From contig CADECP010000047.1 in the NCBI GenBank assembly GCA_902825875.1, forward strand, positions 1 through 51,457: 51,457 nucleotides of DNA, given 5' to 3'. The notes beneath the pieces are model-generated. The model worked only from the letters and a program-made list of their open reading frames with translations, searched no databases and had not been told where the DNA came from. Made by a program: the position numbers and the translations under genes. Of this stretch, positions 45,798-51,457 are shown in pieces; the stretch's first letter is position 1; every line of letters begins with the position of its first letter. Origin of the DNA: an uncultured Acidobacteriota bacterium (GTDB lineage: Bacteria; Acidobacteriota; Blastocatellia; RBC074).

Positions 45798-48664
45798 CAA
45801 TCCACGTAAAGAAAATCGTTCGAAGCCATCAACACGCGGCACAAACTCTGCCAGGCTTTGGCGTCCGCGTTTTCGCCCGAAGCTTTTTGTTTGAACGCCG
45901 CGATGTATTTCAACGCCTGATCGAGTTCGGATTTTTCAGCTTGGCGATTCAGCACGCGGCGGTACAGGCTTTCGACGCGAGCCGAATCATTCAGCGAAGC
46001 ATCCGACAGTAACGTTTTGGCCAACGAAGCCGAACGATCTGTCAGAAATTCGCTGTTCAGCCAGAACAACGCCTGAGTCGAAACATTGGTCAACAGGCGT
46101 TTGCCCGTCACCGAAGTCGCGTCGCCAAAATCAAATAGGTTCAACAGCGTAGGCAAATTGGCGCGACGGAGTTGGATGTAAACCGTGCGGCGTTTCTGCT
46201 TTTCAGGGTTCAAACTCAAACGTCCCTGATTGTTTTCGCCGTCGGTTCCGCGTCCTTTTTGCAATGTGCCGCCCATCGTCAAGTCAATCGAACCGTCAAT
46301 CGCCAGCAACCCATCGCGTAATTCTTCGACTGACAAACGACGGCGATTGAATCTGGTCATCAATCGGTTGTCTGTGTCTGTGTTGTCGGCCAGAGTCTGG
46401 TTTGCGCTGGACATTTGGTAAGTGCTGGAAAGCATCAACAACCGGTGCATTGATTTGATTGACCATCCACGTTTGACGAATTCGCGCGACAGAAAATCCA
46501 GCAGTTCAGGGTGTGAAGGTTTATCGCCGGTTTTGCCGAAATTATCCGGCGTGCGAACGATCCCTTCGCCGAAATGCCATTGCCAGATGCGGTTGGTCAT
46601 CACGCGCGAGGTCAGCGGATGTTCGGGTTGCGTCAACCATTCAGCCAGTTGCAGCCGCCCGCTGCCAGTGAAATTCGGTTTTGTGTCAAAGGAAGAAAGA
46701 ATCGCCGGGAAGGCTTTCGGAGCTTCTTCGCCGGGATTGTTGTAATCGCCTCGCACAAAAACTTTTTGCGCTACAGGTTCGCCGTCTTCGATGGCGCAGG
46801 CCAGTTCCGGTTCGGCAGGCGCGGATTTTTTCAACGTCTCGATTTCTTTTTGCAATTCGGCGATGCGCAGGTTTTGTTCGGCGGAAAAACGAGCTTTGTC
46901 TTTGGCTGAAACTGCGAACGGTCCATCGCCTGCGAAATACACGCTATGAAAAAAACGATCATCACCGGCTTCAAATGCAGGTTTGCTCTGAGGCGATTTT
47001 TTCTTGCCCGGTTCAGCCGCTTTTTCAGCCGCCCGCCATTTGACCATTTCCTCCAGCCATTCATTCAATCGAGTTTGAAATTGTTGTTGATAACTTTGTG
47101 CGACTTCGGTCAGTTTATCCGGCCTAGCATTGCGCCATTCCAGCAAATGTTGCGGAGTCAGGTCTTGGGGCTTCAGCGCATTGACCCAGCGTTTCAGCAC
47201 TTCGACGGGCAGCTTGGTTTGCTCGGCAATGTCTTCAGGTTTGGCATTATCGTTGTAAACCTTGTGAGCGGCCAGCATGAAATCTGCCGTTCGCAGGGCA
47301 AGCTGTTTTGCCGCAGGTTCGCGCACCGAATCAACGATATCTTCAATTTCACCTTGTGCCTTTTGCTGTTTGGCTTGGTGTTCTTTTCGATCGGCCTGGT
47401 ATTTTTCCCATTCGGTTTTCGGAACCAGCGGTTTTTCCAGCAGGCCAGACACGTGCGAATCCGGGTTGCTGAAGCTGCGCGTTGAAGCAAAGATGTTAAT
47501 CATCGAATAGTAATCTTTGGTCAACAGCGCATCGAATTTATGGTTGTGGCAGCGCGCGCATGCCATCGTCAGCCCCAAAAAAGCTTTTGACGTGACGTCC
47601 ACTTGTTCGTCGTAAACGTCGTAAAGCATCTTCGTTTTGTCCTGCTGTGCGACGGCTTTCGCGCCCAAAGCCAGAAAGCCTGTGGCGATGATGCCGCGAC
47701 GATTTACTTCGCCACCGTCTTTGGCTGGCAACAAATCACCTGCGATTTGTTCGCGCAAGAATTGATCGTAAGGTACATCGCTGTTGAACGAGTCAATGAC
47801 GTAATCGCGGTACTTCCAGGCGTGTGGGTAACGATGGTCTTCGTCGTTGCCGGTTGAATCGGCGTAACGCGCCACGTCCAACCAATGGCGTCCCCACTTT
47901 TCGCCGTAACGCGGCGAAGCCAGCAACCGATCAACGACTTTTTCAAAAGCCTTTGGCGAGGCATCGGCCAGAAAATCCTTGATCTCTTGTTCGGTTGGCG
48001 GCAAGCCCGTCAAATCGTAAGTCGCCCGGCGCAGCAAAGTCATTTTGTCTGCGGGCGGAGCAGGTCGAAGATTCTTTTCTTCCAGCTTGGCCAGAATGAA
48101 AGCATCAACCGGCGATTTCACCCAAGCCGAATTTTTGACTTTCGGCACAGATGGGTTGGCCAGAGGTTGATACGCCCAGAATTTCTTTTCTTCTTCGGTG
48201 AATTCGCGCGTGGATTTCGGAGCCGTTTTTGTTTCGGCGACGACAGGTTTGGCACTTGGCCAGACGGCGCCGGCTTTGACCCATTCGGTGATGGAGGCAA
48301 TGTCGGCGTCTTTCATCTTGCCGGTCGGAGGCATTTTCAATTTGTCGTCGTATCCGATGACTTTCAGCAAACGGCTTTCTTCGGGATGCTCTTTATTGAT
48401 GAGCGCGCCGCTTTCGCCGCCGCGCGCGAAGCCCTCGGCGGTGGTCAGGTCAAGTTCGGCGACTTTGGCGTTCGGGTTGTGGCATTTGGCGCAATTGGCT
48501 GCCAGCAACGGCCTGATTTTTTTCTCGAAAAATTCCGCCTGATCGTTGCTCTGACCAAAAGAATGCGCCGAAACCGATTCAAAGATCGGACTGGCGTACA
48601 ACAAAGCCATGCCGATGAAAAAAACAACGGTGATGAGTTTCAGACGGTGATTCGTCGCCAACAT
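45797..48664 (-). CDS. PSD1 protein: cytochrome-c-like, DUF1549 and DUF1553 domains
   Basis: A 955-residue exported protein of the planctomycete-type cytochrome family. A signal segment (about 8-25) is followed by a PSCyt1 domain with the heme site C58-A-K-C61-H62 and a possible Met ligand in [11 protein letters not shown]1549 (PSCyt2) follows at about 180-390 ([57 protein letters not shown]), then a helical middle. DUF1553 (PSD1) lies at about 670-930 ([67 protein letters not shown]). It is thought to be a periplasmic redox protein. AAGGAG precedes the ATG and a good promoter lies at 48724-48753. It is first in a three-gene operon. Confidence 0.9.
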   Translation of the reverse strand: MLATNHRLKLITVVFFIGMALLYASPIFESVSAHSFGQSNDQAEFFEKKIRPLLAANCAKCHNPNAKVAELDLTTAEGFARGGESGALINKEHPEESRLLKVIGYDDKLKMPPTGKMKDADIASITEWVKAGAVWPSAKPVVAETKTAPKSTREFTEEEKKFWAYQPLANPSVPKVKNSAWVKSPVDAFILAKLEEKNLRPAPPADKMTLLRRATYDLTGLPPTEQEIKDFLADASPKAFEKVVDRLLASPRYGEKWGRHWLDVARYADSTGNDEDHRYPHAWKYRDYVIDSFNSDVPYDQFLREQIAGDLLPAKDGGEVNRRGIIATGFLALGAKAVAQQDKTKMLYDVYDEQVDVTSKAFLGLTMACARCHNHKFDALLTKDYYSMINIFASTRSFSNPDSHVSGLLEKPLVPKTEWEKYQADRKEHQAKQQKAQGEIEDIVDSVREPAAKQLALRTADFMLAAHKVYNDNAKPEDIAEQTKLPVEVLKRWVNALKPQDLTPQHLLEWRNARPDKLTEVAQSYQQQFQTRLNEWLEEMVKWRAAEKAAEPGKKKSPQSKPAFEAGDDRFFHSVYFAGDGPFAVSAKDKARFSAEQNLRIAELQKEIETLKKSAPAEPELACAIEDGEPVAQKVFVRGDYNNPGEEAPKAFPAILSSFDTKPNFTGSGRLQLAEWLTQPEHPLTSRVMTNRIWQWHFGEGIVRTPDNFGKTGDKPSHPELLDFLSREFVKRGWSIKSMHRLLMLSSTYQMSSANQTLADNTDTDNRLMTRFNRRRLSVEELRDGLLAIDGSIDLTMGGTLQKGRGTDGENNQGRLSLNPEKQKRRTVYIQLRRANLPTLLNLFDFGDATSVTGKRLLTNVSTQALFWLNSEFLTDRSASLAKTLLSDASLNDSARVESLYRRVLNRQAEKSELDQALKYIAAFKQKASGENADAKAWQSLCRVLMASNDFLYVD

Positions 48665-48723
48665 GAACTTGCTCCTTGTAGGGAAGATGAAGAGAAGAAA
48701 GATGTGAACTCGAACGAAACCGC

Positions 48724-48753
48724 GTTATAACTGTGGTTTGTCAGATTGGTCAA
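48724..48753 (-). promoter_or_regulatory. Sigma-70-type promoter of the PSD1 operon
   Basis: On the minus strand TTGACC (48753-48748) is followed after 18 bases by TATAAC (48729-48724); each matches consensus in five of six positions. The start codon lies about 60 bases downstream. Confidence 0.5.
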
Positions 48754-48754
48754 G

Positions 48755-49059
48755 CCACTTTGAATTCGCAACCTTCTTTACCTGATTTTCAGCCTCTCAA
48801 ATTGCCAACTTGTTTGGCTTCGATACGAACCTGACCGGTAAAAACTCCCGCGAACATTTTTCACATTCCTGACTGTCGGGAAAATTCGGAAAGTCGCAAA
48901 AGCTCAAAAGCAGCGGAAATTATTTCATAGCGGTTTTTACCTGACGAAGTAAGAATTACTCGACGCCGTATTGGCGACTTTTGCGGCGGCAGGTTAAGTA
49001 GCAGTTCAAAGCTTGCTCTTTCAACGAGTTATAAGATTTTTTAGCGGCAAGCGGGCTGT
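48755..49059. other. Non-coding region upstream of the small RNA candidate
   Basis: About 300 bases without a supported gene on either strand. The region is AT-richer than its neighbours and holds a few short hairpins such as CGCCGTATTGGCG near 48965. A plus-strand promoter for the transcript ending at 49208 should lie here or just after; I see no convincing one. Confidence 0.4.
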
Positions 49060-49167
49060 GGCATCGTGCTTGCTCTAGCGATGGTGGGGCAACGAGATAC
49101 CAGGTGGTTAACTCCACTGACGGTGTCAAGCGGTTACCAGGGTGAGGAAGGTGACCGCACTTATCAT
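49060..49167 (+). ncRNA. Candidate small structured RNA of unknown class
   Basis: No plus-strand gene precedes the intrinsic terminator at 49168, so a non-coding transcript is likely to end there. The stretch upstream folds locally: GCGGTTACC (49130-49138) and GGTGACCGC (49150-49158) form a nine-pair stem allowing one G-U, with an AGGGTGAGGAA loop; CAGGTGG/CCACTG precedes it. I compared it mentally with SRP RNA, RNase P RNA, 6S RNA, tmRNA and common riboswitches and found no match. The 5' end is a guess. A plus-strand open frame from 49066 reads through the terminator and looks non-coding. Confidence 0.3.
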
Positions 49168-49208
49168 GGCGCTACAGACAATCCCACGACTGTAGCGCCT
49201 TTTATTTT
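49168..49208 (+). terminator. Solitary intrinsic terminator
   Basis: GGCGCTACAG (49168-49177) pairs perfectly with CTGTAGCGCC (49190-49199), followed by TTTTATTTT. It is directional for the plus strand, where no protein gene lies upstream for more than 500 bases. Confidence 0.75.
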
Positions 49209-49500
49209 ACGATTGCCGAGAGCACTCCCGGCATTCAAGCAAACAGACAATCTCACGGAGGCGGTGTTCGGTGCTATGGTCTGTTTGGTTGCAACCATTC
49301 CTTACCGCCAAAGGCTTCCATTCTCCCATCATCAAGGTTCCCCCTTGCTAAAAATCAAAATTGTTTTGTGCTTGTGTCGAAAATTGTCGGACTTATCAGC
49401 AGATGGCGTGGTAGGCGTATGATTACGTGCCTCGAAAGGGTTTGCGGTTAAGGGATGCGCCGCAGTACGTATTCATGCGCCGACCAGACCACCTGCTGAG
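49209..49500. other. Non-coding region with short hairpins
   Basis: About 290 bases after the terminator. CAAACAGAC (49240-49248) and GTCTGTTTG (49279-49287) form a perfect nine-pair stem. I see no supported gene. Confidence 0.4.
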
Positions 49501-49501
49501 A

Positions 49502-49615
49502 TCAAGTCAGGAGAAGTCGCGTAAAGTCTGGGGAAGTCTCGAAAAGTCAGTCGAGGCTTTCCCAGACTTGTTTGGACTTCCCCAGACTTTCCCAGCCCCT
49601 TCTTGACTGACTTTC
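49502..49615. repeat. Interleaved inverted repeats before the M3-like gene
   Basis: AAAGTCTGGGGAAGTC (49523-49538) pairs with GACTTCCCCAGACTTT (49575-49590), and AAAGTCAGTC (49543-49552) pairs with GACTGACTTT (49605-49614). The arms are interleaved, so both stems together would make a pseudoknot in RNA. It ends about 55 bases before the start codon of the next gene. Confidence 0.6.
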
Positions 49616-49670
49616 CCGCCGTGACTATGTTGCGTGTTCGCTGCTGAATCTTTACTCCACAGGGCGCGCA

Positions 49671-51158
49671 ATGTTGAGCGATTACCGCCAGCGATTTGGC
49701 GAGTACCATTCCGAACTTCACCGCGAAGACTTTCTCTTTCGTTCCGGTCGCCAAAACAGCCGCGACGTGGCGCACATCCACAGCGAATACAGCGACCTGT
49801 TTCGCCTTTCGACGGTCGAAGAACTCCGCGCCAAATTCAACGATGTTTCCGAATCCCGCAAAACCGAACGAGCCGCCATCGCGCGTTTGATCGCTTTCGC
49901 GTTGGAAGGGAATCTGCTCGCGCGAGTCCGCGAAGTTTCCGGCGAAATTGCCGATTACGAAGCCGCCGCGAAAATTGATTGGGACGGCGAGCGAATCCAT
50001 TTTCATCAAATCGAAGAATTGCTGGCGACCGAATCTGACCGCCAGCGTCGCCGCGAACTCCACGCTCGCCGAGCCGACATCGCCAAAGGAACTCAGGATT
50101 TGCTGGCCGAACGATTTGAAAAGCTGCGAATCGGAGCCGTCGAATTTGGGTTTGAAAGTTATACGATGATGCGAAGACAGCTTCGCGGAGTTGATCTTGA
50201 AACCGTGGCGACGAAAGCAAGCCAAATTCTGTCGAAAACCGAAAGCCGTTATGTTTCAGAGCTTGCGCCTTTGCTGGCGCGTGAAGCCGGCGTTTACCTG
50301 GACGAAGCGACCGAGGCGGATTTGCCGTACTTGCGGCGTTACGCGCGGTTTGATGTGTTCTTTCCGCGCGAACAGATGCTGCGTGTGTACCGCGAACTCT
50401 TTGCCAACTTCGGTTTCAATCCTGACAAACAAACGAATGTCGAACTTGACGCTGCCGTCCGCGCGGGCAAACAGCGCCGTGCGTTTTGTTCGCCGATTCG
50501 CATTCCCGACGAAATCAAACTGGTCGTTCAACCAACCGGCGGTCAGTTGGCTTACGGCGAATTCCTGTGTGCCGCCGGCAAAGCGCAATCTGCCGCGTGG
50601 ACTTCGCGCAAGCTGCCGCCGGAATTTCAACGTAGCGGAGACGCCGCCATGCCGATGGCCTGGGCATTGTTGATCGAAAACCTGCTGCTGGAAGAAGCCT
50701 GGCTCACCGACACGTTCGGCTTTGTCGCCAACGCGGAATTTCGCCGCGCGCTGTCGCTGTTTCGCTTGCTGGAATTGCGCCGCGAAGCCGCACGGCTCAC
50801 TTACGAACTGGAATTTCATTCAGGCAATCTGACCAGCGGCATTGGCGAACGGTACGCCGAGCTAATGACCGACGCTCTGCGCGTGCGCGTTGACGGAGCC
50901 GATTGTTTGCGCGAAATCAGTGATGATTTTCGCTCGGCGGATTTTCTGCGCGCCGCCGCCTTTGAAGCCCAGATGCGCGATTTCCTGAAAACCCAATTCG
51001 GCTCGCGCTGGTGGACTTCGCGCAAAGCGGGCGAAATGCTGATTGATTTGTGGAATACCGGGCAGCAGTATTCGGTGGAGGAATTGGCGGCGATGATTGG
51101 CTTGGGCGAATTGGATTTTGATTTTTATTGCACTCACGCAATTGCACAGGCCTTTTAG
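49671..51158 (+). CDS. M3-like metallopeptidase homologue with a destroyed HExxH site
   Basis: A 495-residue, mostly helical protein. Its layout resembles M3/oligoendopeptidase-type enzymes: early helices, GFESYTMMRRQLRGVD (160-174), YARFDVFFPREQMLRVYRELFANFGF (224-249), then the region where active members have YREFLHEAGHALH. Here it reads YGEFLCAAGKAQSAAW, so both zinc histidines and the catalytic glutamate are replaced (C300, A301, K304). A glutamate-rich helix about 33-40 residues later (ALLIENLLLEEAWL), where the third ligand would sit, is kept. There is no signal peptide, so it is cytoplasmic. It is probably a pseudo-peptidase with a binding or regulatory role. No strong ribosome binding site; interleaved repeats lie upstream. 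The family assignment is by pattern only. Confidence 0.7.
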   Translation: MLSDYRQRFGEYHSELHREDFLFRSGRQNSRDVAHIHSEYSDLFRLSTVEELRAKFNDVSESRKTERAAIARLIAFALEGNLLARVREVSGEIADYEAAAKIDWDGERIHFHQIEELLATESDRQRRRELHARRADIAKGTQDLLAERFEKLRIGAVEFGFESYTMMRRQLRGVDLETVATKASQILSKTESRYVSELAPLLAREAGVYLDEATEADLPYLRRYARFDVFFPREQMLRVYRELFANFGFNPDKQTNVELDAAVRAGKQRRAFCSPIRIPDEIKLVVQPTGGQLAYGEFLCAAGKAQSAAWTSRKLPPEFQRSGDAAMPMAWALLIENLLLEEAWLTDTFGFVANAEFRRALSLFRLLELRREAARLTYELEFHSGNLTSGIGERYAELMTDALRVRVDGADCLREISDDFRSADFLRAAAFEAQMRDFLKTQFGSRWWTSRKAGEMLIDLWNTGQQYSVEELAAMIGLGELDFDFYCTHAIAQAF

Positions 51159-51174
51159 CTTTAGGAGTAAACGG

Positions 51175-51447
51175 ATGACAAGAAAAGAAAAGTCTGAAGC
51201 TACACTCAATAAATTTGGCGTACCGATAAACTCAAATTTGCCAAACATCGAGTCATCGGAAGAGGCAAATTTCCGATCTTCTGGAGAAATTGCAAGGAGA
51301 GCAGAAGCACTTCTTGCCGTTTCGGCAGTTGCCAAGGGATTTGATCGAAAGTGGGCGATTGAGTTTCTCGATTCGGGCGGTGGTTGGGAGTATGCGACCT
51401 TAGAAGGGCTTTGTTGCACGAATCCTGAGTTGCCCTTTCAGCATTGA
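51175..51447 (+). CDS. DUF4272 protein, N-terminal part, apparently frameshifted
   Basis: A 90-residue frame whose first 75 residues fit the N-terminus of DUF4272 proteins: MTRKEKSEATLNKFGVPIN, LPNIESSEEANFRSSGEIAR, RAEALLAVSAVAKGFDRKWA and a tryptophan-containing LDSGGGWEYATLE. Family members usually run past 180 residues, but this frame ends at 51447 after a poorly conserved tail. From 51404 the +1 frame reads KGFVARILSCPFSIDESV without a stop to the window end and could be the true continuation (LE-KGF resembles the family's EKxF). So either a one-base deletion broke the gene, the assembly has an error, or the protein is really short. AGGAG lies upstream of ATG 51175, and the gene follows the M3-like gene by 16 bases. 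Confidence 0.65.
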   Translation: MTRKEKSEATLNKFGVPINSNLPNIESSEEANFRSSGEIARRAEALLAVSAVAKGFDRKWAIEFLDSGGGWEYATLEGLCCTNPELPFQH

Positions 51448-51457
51448 CGAATCAGTC

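Noticed and set aside
49060..49208. SRP RNA, RNase P RNA, 6S RNA or a known riboswitch
   Set aside because: A GGAAGG loop and a GGTTAACTCC word are faintly similar to SRP and RNase P RNA, but the invariant motifs of these RNAs are missing, so I leave the class open.
49066..49422. 118-codon plus-strand open frame
   Set aside because: It runs straight through a clear intrinsic terminator, has no ribosome binding site and looks random in composition.

Overview
The window looks like a chromosomal segment of an Acidobacteriota bacterium, most likely of the Blastocatellia type. This rests on recognised protein families, not on a database search: three secreted proteins with the acidobacterial TIGR03437-type beta domain, an N-terminal fragment of the typical MTPERW... 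serine/threonine kinases, SBBP/DUF7948 surface proteins, and a paired PSD1 (DUF1549/DUF1553) and DUF1501 operon. GC is moderate. I see no rRNA, no tRNA that I could recognise by eye, no CRISPR array and no complete insertion sequence.

Layout. 1-2500: a palindromic repeat element, a small secreted BON-like cysteine-rich protein, a kinase N-terminal fragment and an MFS sugar-acid transporter. 2900-6015: an IlvD/Edd sugar-acid dehydratase, divergent from the transporter, then a thiolase. 6110-8952: a CpxA/CpxR-like two-component pair divergent from a Spy/CpxP-like periplasmic protein, probably one envelope-stress module. 9261-15787: three secreted proteins (YHYH + TIGR03437; TIGR03437 + carboxypeptidase-regulatory-like + sulfatase; YHYH + copper-type domains). 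16070-18211: a bifunctional FadB/FadJ-like beta-oxidation enzyme. 18282-30011 (minus): a long co-directional block read from an ECF sigma factor through a zinc-finger/FecR anti-sigma-like protein, a DUF4097 lipoprotein, an ABC ATPase, an S9 peptidase, an ABC-2 permease-ATPase-permease set and a VOC protein. 30151-33864: a signal peptidase I homologue without its catalytic serine, a secreted helical protein and threonine ammonia-lyase. 33942-36719 (minus): Gfo/Idh/MocA oxidoreductase, Rpn/PDDEXK nuclease, PIG-L deacetylase. 36889-42963: a 2024-residue mosaic surface protein. 43736-48664 (minus): PSD1 - DUF1569 - DUF1501 operon. 48665-49670: a 1-kb non-coding region with a solitary intrinsic terminator (possible small RNA). 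49671-51447: an M3-like metallopeptidase whose HExxH site reads CAAGK, then a DUF4272 gene that looks frameshifted.

The most striking feature is not a gene. Many intergenic spacers hold long, often nested inverted repeats, and these fall into several families with more than one copy in this window. Two elements about 9 kb apart (20-244 and 9013-9238, 225 and 226 bp) share a collinear backbone while their hairpin stems differ by paired, compensating changes. Another repeat of this style lies in frame inside the giant surface-protein gene. This looks like an active or recently active family of structured non-autonomous elements and is the best candidate here for something undescribed.
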